A program made the translations under genes and the position numbers. From contig JBAKBP010000191.1 in assembly GCA_037953745.1 (NCBI GenBank), positions 248,001 to 312,000 of the forward strand: DNA of 64,000 bases, in the 5' to 3' direction. The DNA is from Lithodes maja. Its lineage: Eukaryota > Arthropoda > Malacostraca > Decapoda > Lithodidae. The notes under the pieces were generated by a model. The model was not told the DNA's origin and did no database searches. It saw nothing but the letters and a program-made list of their open reading frames with translations. This document shows, in pieces, positions 1 through 10,424 of this stretch (position 1 is the first letter of the stretch; every line of letters starts with the position of its first letter).

Positions 1-106
1 TATCTGGCCCATCATGGGGTGAGGAAAGACAGCGTCACCACACCAATACGGGTGGCGTGGCGTATGACTGCTCTGCCCACCAAGGTCAACAACCCAGTCT
101 AAAATG
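1..106 (+). pseudogene. BEL/Pao reverse transcriptase, 5' fragment before a SINE insertion
   Basis: Frame 1 reads as the start of a BEL/Pao RT domain (YLAHHGVRKD, then RVAWRMTALP), where the family has a YLPHHxV motif followed by a basic strand leading to the SLND motif. The frame stops where a SINE enters and resumes at 502. The upstream part (gag, protease, 5' LTR) lies outside the window. The family assignment comes from motif resemblance and from the integrase downstream. Confidence 0.75.
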
Positions 107-501
107 GTGATGGGCTGGTCTATCAGAGTGAGAACTGAGCAATCTCTGCCATACCCATAGCTTACTCTGACTGTTCCTTTTACTTATATATTTTCTAGAT
201 CTCAAGTGACGGCGTCTCTTCTGTGGATTGCCCTCCCAATCTACCAAGATTGGAAGCCAAAGCATCACATTTTTCCATTGCCCCTCAACTTTCTCTTCAT
301 AATTGCTGAGGGGCGCAGGGCCCTGGGTGGGGCTTTGGTTTCCCGGGCGTTTCCGCTCCCTCAGATCCCCGCCATGGAGTGGCTTCGGTCACTCCAGGCT
401 TTATTGCGGTCGGCTGTGGGGGCGCTCTGTTATGGCCTTGGCCTTGCTCGGGGCCTTGGGGCTGTTCGGCCAGGCAGCTTGGGGAACAACAACAACAACA
501 A
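107..501 (+). mobile_element. SINE copy 1 with (AAC)n tail, inserted in the BEL RT
   Basis: A ~395-bp non-coding unit starting near GGTGATGGGCTGGT and ending in an (AAC)n tail. The same unit recurs in reverse orientation at 7997-8425 and 20113-20536. The flanks carry a target-site duplication, CCCAGTCTAAAATG at 93-106 and CCCAGTCTAAATG at 502-514, and the BEL frame continues across it, so the edges are well supported. The last ~45 bp before the tail resemble the 3' end of the jockey-like LINE at 17900-17970. A tRNA-like head is not convincing: a possible B-box-like stretch exists but box spacing is too long. Confidence 0.85.
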
Positions 502-1295
502 CCCAGTCTAAATGACTGCCTTCTGACAGGTCAGTCCTTGGTGTCTGATCTGTCCCAACATCTATTGCAGTTTAGGCTGGGGCAGTATGCATTTACTAGT
601 GACATCGAGAAAGCATTCTTGATGGTCAAACTAAAAGAGGAAGATAGAGATGTTACCCGCTGTCCTTGGTTCGAAGACATTAGCGACTCTGAAAGTCCGG
701 TCATAATATACCGTTTTCGGGTCGTACTCTTTGGTGCTACATGTTCACAGTTTTTGTTAAATGCCACAATAAAAAAACATCTATCAGATACTCATGAGGA
801 CACAAGTAAACTATCTCGCGGGTTGTATATAGACAATTTGCAGGGTTCTAGTGATAGTCAGGATGATTAGTTACATACCTACTGGCAAGCACATAGATTG
901 TTTACAGAAGCACATATATTTCTCCGTGAGTGGGTTACTAATAGTGAAGATCTTCAGAGTTTGATACAGGTGGACGGTACGGCATCTCATAACCAGGAAA
1001 AGTCCAGAAACTTGGGTATGATCTGGCAACCTAAACATGACATACTAACTTTTCAAACAAGGTCTTTTGCTCAGCAGACGGGAGCGCACTCAAAAAGAAG
1101 TTTCTTGAGCAAAGTTGCGAAATTTGTTTATCCTTTGAGTCTAGCATTACCCGTTACCATAAGAGCTAGGATTCTGATGCAGGAAGTTTGGAGACGCAAA
1201 ATAGGATGGGATGACAGTTTGCCCGAGGACTTGAATGACCAAGGGACATTGTTGTTAAAAGAGTATGACATCCTATGTACTAAACCATTACCTCA
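502..1295 (+). pseudogene. BEL/Pao reverse transcriptase and connection region
   Basis: Continues the RT frame after the SINE: SLNDCLLTG, then TSDIEKAFL (first catalytic Asp region), VLFGATCSQF and YIDN (BEL/Pao elements use YVDD/YVDN here). An in-frame TAG at 868-870 interrupts the frame; the same frame then continues through the region that precedes RNase H. It copied element RNA into DNA in cytoplasmic particles. Now inactive because of the stop and two insertions. Confidence 0.85.
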
Positions 1296-1787
1296 TTAAC
1301 CCTTAACTGGCGGCGCGCAACATATGTCGAGTGAAATCAATTTGGACTATGTGGCGGTGCACGACAGCTGTGGACCGCCATTTTCAGCACATAATGTTGC
1401 TGAGAGAGAGAGCTGAGCGGTGGGACGAGCGTAGTAACCTTATGACCGCTCCCCACGACCACCGTGGACCTAATGAACTGTATCCCTCCCTTCTCCCCCC
1501 TTTCTCACTCGCTACACAGGAAATTATGTAAGGAAATTACCTTTTGTTAGGGTTTTTGCACTCGTGTTGCTCGATCGTTGCAAGAGAACCAGTGGTCGTA
1601 CAAGGATGGTTCGGGTGTCATTTGAAAGCTCTGTTTATGCCCTTTCAGGGATAGATACTTGTGTTACGCTCTGGGTCTTATTTAGGCATGAAAATGAGCA
1701 CGGAAACAACCCTATTTAGGGTGGGTTAAAACCCCCCGCTGTGCGGTACGGTCAAATAGACTGCCTAGCCCGCCAATAAGGTGATAA
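1296..1787. mobile_element. Probable TTAA-flanked MITE inside BEL pol
   Basis: About 490 bp separate the RT connection from the RNase H domain and show no coding signal. The left edge is TTAA followed by CCCTTAACTGGCGG; the right edge, read in reverse, is TTATCACCTTATTGGCGG. This fits an old piggyBac-type non-autonomous element with a decayed right TTAA. The inner part has no recognisable gene. Terminal repeat similarity is imperfect, so the edges are tentative. Confidence 0.5.
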
Positions 1788-2264
1788 GTGGCGGCGTTCG
1801 GTGACGTTACATTACACACGTTTTGCAATGCTAGCGCCACGGCATACGGGGTAACCATATATGTCGTTTCTTCATTTGGGGCGCATTTAGTTACAGCCCG
1901 GGCCAAGGTAGCCCCGGTCAAAAAGGTAACTATCCCTAAAATGGAATTGACTGCCATGCTGCTATTAGCACGTCGGGTGCAACATGTACGCGCAGCATAC
2001 GAGAGCGAGTTAAATATTGAAATCGTTCACGTTTGGTGCGATAGTCAGGTCGCACTCAACGGGATACATAGTAAGAAGTCTCTGCCAGTTTATGTGTGGA
2101 ATAGGGTAGATGAGATTAGAGCCCTATTGCCAGATGTTGCATATCATTATGAAAATACAAAAGACAACCGTATTGATCTCATAATTAGGGGTATAATGGC
2201 TAGCCAGTTAGTGAAGTCCGAATTGTGGTGGCATGGTCCAAATTGGCTGCTCCGTGAAAATTAA
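1788..2264 (+). pseudogene. BEL/Pao RNase H domain
   Basis: The frame matches BEL/Pao RNase H: LHTFCNASATAYG (family LHxFCDAS, here Asp replaced by Asn in the first catalytic motif), KMELTAM with the conserved Glu, and VWCDSQVAL with the next Asp. It removes RNA from the RNA:DNA hybrid during reverse transcription. The Asp-to-Asn change plus a frame break near 2265 mark it as non-functional. Confidence 0.8.
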
Positions 2265-2312
2265 TGGACGATTTGGCATGTTGTTGGTGAGGGACTTCTG
2301 CCACTGGAAACA

Positions 2313-3464
2313 GTGGCAGTTAAAGCCCAACCAAATGAGCCACCGGGTCCAATAATAGAGTGGGTAAGATTTGGTGCCTATAATAAACTAGTCAGAGTTG
2401 TTGCTTGGGTGTTGAGATATATATCCAATATCAAGCTTAAAGTAACGAGCCAGCTCTGCAACAGGGGTCACAACATTAATGCTCGTGAATATAAAGCAGC
2501 TGAAGTAACTTTGATCAAGTGGGTTCAAGCAGAAACCTTTTCCAATGAATTAGAATCTTTGCAAAGCTTGAATAAGACATTAATGCCTAATTTAGTGCGT
2601 CAATTGAGGTTGCACCTAGATAATGACCTCATCAGGTGTGAGGGTCGCCTGAAGTGGTCGGGTGTAACGGACGGCACAAACCGTCCTATACTTATGCCAA
2701 CAAGACATCACGTTACTGATCTATTGATCATACGTGCACATAGGGAATTAAAACACTACGGGGTATGTCATATTATACCAAATTTGCGTCTCACATGGTG
2801 GATACCCGGAGTTCGACAAGTAGCTCGACGCGTAGTAAGAAAGAGTGTAATATGCCAGAGACTAAAGGGTAAACCATATGCAACTGGACCAGCTCCACCT
2901 CTACCTGAATGCCGTGTGAAGCACATAGAGCCTTTCCAAGCTGTAGGGTTAGATTACACAGGTGCATTGAAGACAAGAGAGCATGAGAAAGTTTTTATAT
3001 TATTGTTTACCTGTGGAACATCTCGAGCGGTACATCTAGAACTATGTGATAATATGTCTAGCGAAGAATTTATGCTGGCGTTTAGACGGTTTTGTGCCTG
3101 TCGTTCATTCCCTCAACTCATTCTTAGCGACAATGCTCCTACTTATATCCAGGCATCAAAATATCTAAAGGATATGAGCAGTGATCCTACAATCATCACT
3201 TTTATGGGAGAGAGGAAGTGTGAATGGAGGTTCATCCCAGTTAAGGCACCTTGGTTTGGTGGAATGTGGGAACAGAGTGTCGGCATAGTAAAGTCAGGAC
3301 TCAGAGCGGTAGTAGGACGTGCTCTATTAAAGAAGAGTGAGTTGACGACAGTCCTCACAGAGATAGAGGCAGTCGTGAATGATCGTCCGCTCACATATGT
3401 GTACACCGACCTGCAAGAACCATTACCATTAACGCCAGCTCACTTGCTATATGGTATCCATTGA
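2313..3464 (+). pseudogene. BEL/Pao integrase
   Basis: 383-codon stretch with BEL/Pao integrase features: HRELKHYG and VICQRLKG (zinc-binding HHCC region, but the first Cys of the usual CxxC is Ser, KSVIC), catalytic Asp in GLDYTGAL, second Asp in LSDNAPTY, and Glu in PWFGGMWEQ, followed by NDRPLTY. The frame breaks at about 3460 and resumes in another frame. Inserts the element cDNA into the host chromosome. Confidence 0.88.
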
Positions 3465-3997
3465 CTGCGTTTCCATCTGATTTCCAATCCATTGTAGAGT
3501 TAGAGGATCCCTCGTTGTACTCTGAAGCAGCGGTGTCTAAGCGATACCAGTATATATCGAGGGTAACCTAGGATTTTAGAAAAAGGATTAATGAATATCT
3601 GCTAGCAATGAGAGAAAGGAGTGTTACACCCTCTGGTAGACCGACGGCACCTACTGTTGGTGAAGTCGTTTTAATTAAAGAAGATAGTCCTCTTTTGTAC
3701 TGCAAATTATGCCGCGTGATGGAGGTATACAAGGGGGAAGACTCTGTAGAGCGGATGGCGCTATTGAAGACAGCCACTGGTACTACTGTTCGTCCTATCG
3801 CACGTTTGTAAGCTTTGGAGCTCGATTCCACTCTACAATCGGAGGCTCCACCTGTTATTGCTGGGTCCGAGGATTCTCAAGGTAACGACTCACCTCTTAC
3901 TGATGGTGATCAATCTCGGACCAGGACGCGTCCCAGACGCGCTGCTGCTGGCGCCGTCGATATGTGGCGTCAGAAGATAGCCTCTGGGCAACTTTAA
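3465..3997 (+). pseudogene. BEL/Pao integrase C-terminal tail
   Basis: Coding continues in shifted frames with a stop near 3570, then VGEVVLIKEDSPLLY (the C-terminal beta-barrel typical of BEL integrases), GTTVRPIARL and a basic end RPRRAAAGAVDMW. This Arg/Ala-rich tail is the usual BEL/Pao pol terminus and the stop at 3995-3997 precedes the purine tract and LTR. Confidence 0.75.
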
Positions 3998-4019
3998 GTT
4001 TAAGGTGGGGTTCAGGTAT

Positions 4020-4650
4020 TTTTTTGTGGGGGGAGTGTATCGTGTAAATACGATAGTGTACGACACTTTTTGTGCTACCGTATGTCTCTGTGACGTCACA
4101 GTCGTTCCCGCTGCACGGTGTAGGACGATTAGACCGTATATTATAAGATTGTAAGTAAGTTAAGATTATAAAAGGCCTAATATGCTATTAAGGAATATTG
4201 ACATGGTCTTATGTAGTATATATGAATTTATCGTATATATTAATATAATTATCGTATTGAGCAACATACAATCGGTACGATAATTTGGGCCCTGGTGTAT
4301 GCCATGGCAGCAAGGCGGAGGGCTGGAAACAGAAGAGCCTTCACGACCACCAACCATTTAACATCTTATCTCCTCCTACAGTTGATCGAGCTTTTGAGCC
4401 TCTAATCACAATACACTGACAGCAATACACATCTACACTATCACGACTCTCTCATCGACGCCATGACTGACTGACAGATAAGCATAGTATTCATGTCCAT
4501 TCCCATATAATCATTTGATTCTTTAATTCACTTGATTCGAGCCTAAGGGCCGGTGTCTCGCTTCCCCATTGTCCGTCATATTGGGTAAAAGTTCTCCTTT
4601 ATCTCGTTGCCACGTGGAACTATTGGTGAGTTAAATCCTGGATAATATTA
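4020..4650 (+). repeat. BEL/Pao 3' LTR (start about 4037) with polypurine tract; 3' edge uncertain
   Basis: A purine run GTGGGGGGAG directly precedes TGTATCGTGTAAATACG, a plausible LTR start at about 4037. Inside are a TGACGTCA palindrome (4091-4098) and a TATAAAAGG box (4167-4175) ~70 bp downstream, a promoter-like arrangement. The partner LTR is outside the window, so the right edge could lie anywhere from about 4630 to 4830. Confidence 0.6.
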
Positions 4651-5052
4651 ACCCTTATAACCTTACTTTATATATATTTTATTATGTGAGACCTTTGGAT
4701 ATACAGTAAATCAGCTTGTTTCAGATTGAATTCAATTTAAATATAGAGTAATTTAATTTAGATTGATTTTGTTTGCATTATTATAGCTTAGAAATATTTA
4801 ACCTCCATTGATAGTTTACCACAGGGCCCTAGGGCGTAGTATATTGAGCAAAAATAGTGGAAAAGACCCCACAGCGAGCGGTAAAGTCATTTTAAAGCTC
4901 TATCTATATATCACCGCACTAAAAGAAGTAAGGAGCTAGAAGGTCAAAGCGGGAAGTTGGCTTCATTGTTTCGCCCTGATACCCCCTCCTTAATTTCCTT
5001 CCTCCAAGCTCATAACCAAACCAGACCATCTGTAACATGTACATTATAACAA
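4651..5052. other. AT-rich stretch without recognisable gene
   Basis: Either the end of the BEL LTR or its flank. AT-rich with short T/A runs; I see no coding signal, hairpin or repeat shared with the rest of the window. Confidence 0.5.
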
Positions 5053-5947
5053 AATGAGAAAGCAAACTATTCGATGAATGGCACTCAGCTTAAGAATGTA
5101 AACAGAGAAACCGATCTGGGGGTAACAATATCGAGTAACCAAAAACTGAGTCAACGTTGTTCAGAAGTTGTTAAGAAACCAAACAAAATTATTGGCTCTA
5201 TAGGCAGGTCATTTGAGCATAAATCCAAAGAAGTTATCCTAACCCTTTACAATTCCTTAGTCCGCCCTCTTCTGGAATACTGCATTCAATCATGGTGCCC
5301 TTATTATCAAAAAGATATAGATAAGCTAGAACGAGTTCAACGTAGACTTACCAAAATTATACCTAGCCTGAAGAACAAACCATACGAGGAGCTTCTTAGA
5401 GAATTAAATCTATTTCCTTTAACCCAGCACAGATTAAGAGGCGACTTAATTCATGTGTTAAAATTCATCAAAGGCATCGACAATATGAACTGTAGTAAGT
5501 ACTTCACTATCGACCAATCTAATTACACGCGGGGAAATGGTTGCAAAATTATCGGTAAATCTTTTAACTCGCACGAATCTAAGAATTTCTTCTTCAATCG
5601 AGTTGTCAAGTTGTGGAATGGGCTTCCCCGAGACGTTATTGACTGCAGCACCGTTGATTCATTTAAACTTCGCCGAGACAAATATCTTGCATCAAACCCG
5701 CGATTGACTGCGTTTGTAAATGAATAACTATATTTTATCCCCCCCCTCAGTTACTAACCCATCTATCCCTACTAACTTCCTAATCCTGCCACGGACATTA
5801 GTTCCAGGGCAGTAGTTCCCTTTCCAATGTTCCCGTACCCACTCTAAACCACTGTTTGGACAATTGTCCTCAGTGTTTTGGAGGACAAGCAGACTAGAAG
5901 GGTTACCATACCTGTTGTTGCTTGATTTCCTTTGTACTCATTTGTAC
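5053..5947 (+). mobile_element. CR1-like LINE, 5'-truncated copy 1
   Basis: Begins inside the RT C-terminal part (codons from ATGAATGGCACTCAG) and runs to the family's 3' end, a short (CTCCTTTGTA)-type tail, here CTCATTTGTA. The 217-codon frame at 5074-5727 ends in PRLTAFVNE like all copies here. The 5' truncation is typical of LINE insertion. Copies at 15362, 18050, 33420 and 48943 share the sequence closely. Confidence 0.88.
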
Positions 5948-6412
5948 TACAATATACCCAACATCTCATACACCTAGATTTCTAGAACAATATACTGTAC
6001 AAAATATGACAGCATTAAGCAACATCTTATGCCCTCATTATGATACTGACTATATGCAACATATATCAACAACACTCCCCTTTCTCCCCCCTCCTGTCTC
6101 TCTGTTACAGGCATACACTTTGTCTTTCTAATGCACACATGCATAATTATTATCTCATTCCCTCTCCCTCATGCACAAACAAACTCAAACTCACTCTCTC
6201 TCCCTTTTCCAACGATTGCTGTTAAAACTACCGTAGAAGGCTCATAAAAAATGGTGTAACACTCTTCAAGGACGGACCATATCCATTATGTAAATCTCCG
6301 GGCCAAAGAGTTTCCTGTTGAATATTTAACTAAGCACTTATCTAATTAGTTTTCATATTTATGTATCCCAAACTGGTCCACTTTGTTTAGTAATCTACAG
6401 TAAAGGGCCTGT
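5948..6412. other. Pyrimidine-rich stretch, no gene seen
   Basis: Low-complexity CT-rich sequence (5950-6220) followed by ordinary AT-rich DNA. Short frames exist but show compositional rather than coding character. Confidence 0.5.
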
Positions 6413-7545
6413 CACACTATGCCGATATTAAATGCCGATGTTAGCCGACTTAATGGTCGTAACAAGGAAGTCACTTCCAAATATACGGTAGCGCGCGGTA
6501 GAGGTCAGTTGGCCGGCGAAAAAAAGTTAGACATGCTGAACTTACGGAGCTTGGGTCGGCGTAGGGACAACTCATGCTGACCGACGTTACGAAGACAGGA
6601 TGTGATCGCCGTCTGACGGTAGACATTAAGCTAGAAACGGTACAAGGGTGCGATTGGTCAGCGCCAGATGGCACTGTAAGGTATGTCGCCGTCGGGCACT
6701 GTCAGACGGTGCCCTAGTTACGACGTCAACCATAATGCGGCGATCCTGGGCCGTCATACAGGGTCACCAGTTTTTGGAAAGGTGATCTACATGGATGCTC
6801 AGACTGTCAGACGGTGTGATGGCGGCGGAAGACGCTGCCAATAGTTGGCACCTGGTCGCGACGCTGGCAAGTCACAAGCATTCAATCAGCATGAGTCGGC
6901 AACCTTGCCCCATCGGTATGGGATTCCACACCTTGGGTATGCGCTTCGATAACGTGAGTATGCGACCTGGCAATGTCACGCGGGACAACATCGCCGTCGC
7001 TCAATTGATGCCAACAATTTTCCCATTTAATTGGCACAATTATATACTTAGCTTTTATATCGAACGTCCACTAATGACCTGAGGTTATATGACCATTCAA
7101 AGGTGATTGAGGTTTTTAAATATTACATATTTTACTGCCTACTTGTCAGACTGTATTTGTACCAAGTACATTTTCATATATTACAATAATTAAATGTAAT
7201 TATGTTCATGATATTTGTCCATACATTTTCCCTATTTATTATATACAAACATAACTTATGTATTTAACGTTCATGGTGAAATGGGCTGAGGTAAAAAGTA
7301 TGTGAGGGGCATATCGTTTATTGAATATTATAATTGTGCTTTTACTGCCTACTTTTCACACTTTTATAATTGTACCATATACAATATTAAAATACTTTGT
7401 TGTTTATGTTAATTAAGCCAACACACATAAAACATTACATGGGGCGCCTTCATGTATGCGACACAGCTCCTCTTTGATCCGTATGGGTGCAGTCGACGAC
7501 CGCACATCAGTAATTGCGTAATAGTGTGACCGTCAGTCAGCGCCC
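6413..7545. other. Possible decayed DNA transposon with weak inverted ends
   Basis: GGCCTGTCACACTATGCCGA at about 6416 and, on the opposite strand near 7530, GGTCACACTATTACG share GTCACACTAT. Between them, GC-rich segments repeat TGTCAGACGGTG (about 6695 and 6800). A diverged internal duplication of a TTTTACTGCCTACTT segment lies at about 7130 and 7340. No transposase is readable, so this is only a suggestion. Confidence 0.25.
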
Positions 7546-7888
7546 TATTCCGTGCACCGCTTGTTTGCAGCCTTTGCCATGCGGTATACGCGTGACAGGG
7601 GGGCGCGGCGCAGGGCGCCGTCATGAATCCGTCCATCTAATGAATGACTGGTCGCCGCTGATCGACACGGTACAGTGTGCGTGTTACGTCGACCAAATGC
7701 AGACCACTCGGTACGCGGTACCTCAAAAAGGTTTAGAGAAATGGGCTCTGAACTTCCACACCTATTCCCTGACAAACTCTTTACAAACACCGCCTCCTCC
7801 TATTCGTTTAATTACACTAAATAAACACACCACACTTTTTTCCAATACACCAATAAAAATGTTTTTAATAGTGACTATCACTCTTTCA

Positions 7889-7958
7889 ACTATGGGAGAC
7901 ACTCTTGCTAAAGGCAGCTTTGCCTTTTGTCTCCTTCATACACATAGACAAAAACATG
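7889..7958 (-). repeat. Short repeat also found at 31745-31815
   Basis: The stretch around GGCAAAGCTG next to TATGTGTATGAAGGAGAC is present in reverse orientation here and in direct orientation at 31745-31815, ending in both near GTGTCCCCATAG/GTGTCTCCCATAG. It belongs to an unidentified interspersed family. Confidence 0.6.
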
Positions 7959-7996
7959 GCAAAAATGTTAGCTCAATTATTCTAGGTCGTTTATGA

Positions 7997-8425
7997 GTTG
8001 TTGTTGTTGTTGTTGTTGTTCCCCAGGATTTCTGGTCGAACAGCCCCAAGGTCCCGAGCAAGGCCAAGGCCATAAACGAGCCCCCCACAAAACCCTCCCT
8101 GCTTACCACTAACAAAGCCCGAGTAACCGAAGCCACTCCAAGGCAGGGAGCTGAGGAGGGTGCGGAAACGCCCGGGAAACCAAAGCCCCAAACAAGGCCC
8201 TGTGCCCCTCAGCAATTATGAAGGGAAAGTTGAGGGGCAAGGGAAAAATGTGACGCTTTGGCTCCCAATCTGCCAACCTCTAGGTTGGCAGTAGGGATTT
8301 CAATCCACGGAAAAGACGCCGTCACTTGAGATCTAGAAGATATATAAGTAAAAGGAACAGTCAGAGTAAGCTATGGATATGGCAGAGATCGCTCAGCTCT
8401 GTCTCTGATAGACCAGCCCATCACC
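7997..8425 (-). mobile_element. SINE copy 2 with (GTT)n tail on the plus strand
   Basis: Reverse-orientation copy of the unit at 107-501: (GTT)n at its left edge, then CCCCAGGATTTCTGG, and the head ACCAGCCCATCACC at the right edge. Flanks CGTTTATGAG and AGTTATAGAG could be a decayed target duplication. The two minus-strand frames seen here carry only the SINE body and are not genes. Confidence 0.85.
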
Positions 8426-8689
8426 AGTTATAGAGGTTAGTATTGAAGATTGTTGGCCGATCTATAATTAATGAACTATAGTATATAAGCTTCGCCCTAG
8501 GTCCTGTCACCTATAGCATACTTTGAAACAGGACTATTCATATAATGGTTCATAATGGAAGAAGCATGAGCGTTTTTATATGGCATGTATTTTTTACCTT
8601 TTCTATATTCCATTTACTCCCTCTCGGGCATAGGCTGAGCGCCTGTACATTCAACTGTTATTGAATGGTGAAGCCTGTGGGGTCTCGTT

Positions 8690-8856
8690 CCAGTCTAGGG
8701 AGTGAGACCTGTGAAGCACTTTTTAGCTGTAACCAGCCCCTGCCATCTTGCCTTCGCAGGATGCATGGGGCTTAGTTGCTTGCTCACGGCTTGAAGCAGC
8801 CCCATCTCTGGAGCTTCCTCACTCACGTGCTTCACTGTCTCATCTCCTAGACTCGG
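8690..8856. repeat. Imperfect 30-bp inverted repeat around a ~107-bp loop
   Basis: The arm at 8690-8719 (CCAGTCTAGGGAGTGAGACC and on) and the reverse complement of 8827-8856 (CCGAGTCTAGGAGATGAGAC and on) agree at most positions and both end GTGAAGCAC. It could be the ends of a small MITE or a fold-back. No coding content. Confidence 0.5.
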
Positions 8857-8956
8857 ACCCTCACTCTCAGAATGCCTTGTATTGAGCAATGAACTCACTA
8901 GGCATTGCCCCCATATAGCATATTTTTGTCATATGGGAATATGCAAACAGTGCTAT

Positions 8957-9606
8957 TTAACCCGGCAAGCGCGATACGCCTCATGGAAGGCTTCCTATAG
9001 GGAACGCGATAGGCCTCACGGAAGCAAGACCATAAAAAAAACCTTCAAAAAAAAAAAAAGGGCCTATCAAAACAAAGGAATTTGTCCCTAGGTGAGATAA
9101 TTCCCCTCCAGTACTCATCCATGTAAATCTCACCCACCCCCCTCCCCTCCTTCCCCACCTTATTCCCGCCTCCCTCCCCTCCTCAATTATCACCTATTTT
9201 TCCTCTTATTATCATCATTTATCGGTTATTTTTCTCTCCCGTGATAATGTAGCACAAGTGGGTTGCAGAAAAGATCGTTATGTAACACCCAGACACCGGC
9301 CCCCACCGCCCCGCTCGTCTCAGTTACCTCACAGACAGCGAGAGAGGAGGGTTGCCTGTGGCTCTCTCTTGCCTGAGATTATGACCGGGTGGCCAATATC
9401 TTCGTTTTTCACCACCCAAATGCTTTTTCCCACTTATTTTAGCACTCTTGAAGGTTCATACATACATCATATATGTAAAATAAAAGTGTACCGAAAACAA
9501 ATAATGCTCTATATTGTAAATATAACGAATTCTGTCAGAATCCAAGGCTAGAAATGCACAAATAACTACCCTAGCCCCTAGGTCTATTTCGCGCTTGTCA
9601 GGTTAA
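8957..9606. mobile_element. piggyBac-type MITE, family 1, copy 1
   Basis: About 650 bp bounded by TTAA on both sides (8957-8960 and 9603-9606). The ends are inverted repeats: TTAACCCGGCAAGCGCGA at left and, in reverse, TTAACCTGACAAGCGCGA at right. A second copy in opposite orientation lies at 30752-31390 and matches along most of its length, including the repeated CGATAGGCCTCACGGAAG motif near one end. TTAA targets and CCY-starting ends are hallmarks of piggyBac. No transposase is encoded, so it must be moved in trans. Confidence 0.85.
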
Positions 9607-9612
9607 TCAGGG

Positions 9613-9790
9613 AACAATGAGGGTATTTATGTTGCATTTTGGTGGGCTTTGTTGTAATGCACTGATACTAGGTACAGATAAATTCCATTCCAATAATATC
9701 TTCCCATTGTTATATCGGGATTCGAACCCGGGTCCATTGGATTACCAGTCCAGTGGCAAGATCACTCCACCACACCTCCCCTGATGTTGG
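9613..9790 (-). mobile_element. tRNA-derived SINE or tRNA pseudogene
   Basis: On the minus strand, 9780 to about 9713 reads like a tRNA: A-box-like TGGTGGAGTGATC, an anticodon-loop region CTGGTAA (anticodon GGT if folded this way, threonine) and a perfect B box GGTTCGAATCC. The acceptor stem does not pair and the sequence continues into a non-tRNA body with ATTATTGGAATGGAATTTATC, so I call it the head of a tRNA-derived SINE rather than a working tRNA. Confidence 0.6.
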
Positions 9791-10405
9791 TAGGTTTGGT
9801 CTAGTCATCTCAGTTTCATACACATTCATGCCACCTACTAAGCTTCTCATTAAGTACCGTAATATCCAATTGTACATTTATAAAGTGGGACTATTTGTAA
9901 AATGTTATGTATTGGAAACTGAAAAGGTATTAATGATAACATGTGCCCAGTGGCACAGGTAGGCCTTTCTCTCTCTGGTCTAGGGATGCGGCGACCCCAC
10001 CGCCCACTGTAGACCACTGTAGCAGTTACAGTAATTTCTTGTTATTGTCTATTATAAAAGGCCATGTATGAAATTGTTTTAAGTAATTGTTGTTAATTAA
10101 ATGTATCCATTACACAGTTCGTACAAACTACTGCCCAGATATACAAATATATTGAGAGGCAGTGTTGCCAATGTCAAGCAGGTAGCTAACCGAATTCTGC
10201 ACAACCTTGCATTATACTGTATACACTTAAAGAATGGTGTGAGAAAAATCAGACAGAAGAATATAACCTGCACTATCTGTGGTCCCATGGAGATTTGAAA
10301 AAACAAAAAAGAGAGAGACAAGAAATACAAAATGGTTGGTACAAATATTGACAATACTGAACACAAGATAACACTTTCTGACTCTCACAATACATTCCTA
10401 AGCTG
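9791..10405. other. AT-rich intergenic stretch
   Basis: No convincing coding frame, repeat or RNA gene seen. Confidence 0.4.
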
Positions 10406-10424
10406 AATCTATCTATCTATCTAT
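10406..10424. repeat. (ATCT)n microsatellite, 3' tail of an RTE LINE
   Basis: Short tandem ATCT repeat directly at the 3' end of the minus-strand LINE that follows. RTE elements end in short tandem repeats, and the related copy at 57260-59098 also ends in GATAG units. Confidence 0.75.

Noticed and set aside
206..515. Small genes within the SINE (also 7936-8215 and 20014-20298)
   Set aside because: Same frames appear in every SINE copy and end in the (AAC)n tail; there is no conserved coding pattern between copies.
9713..9780. Functional threonine tRNA gene
   Set aside because: Promoter boxes are good but the acceptor stem does not pair and a SINE body follows.
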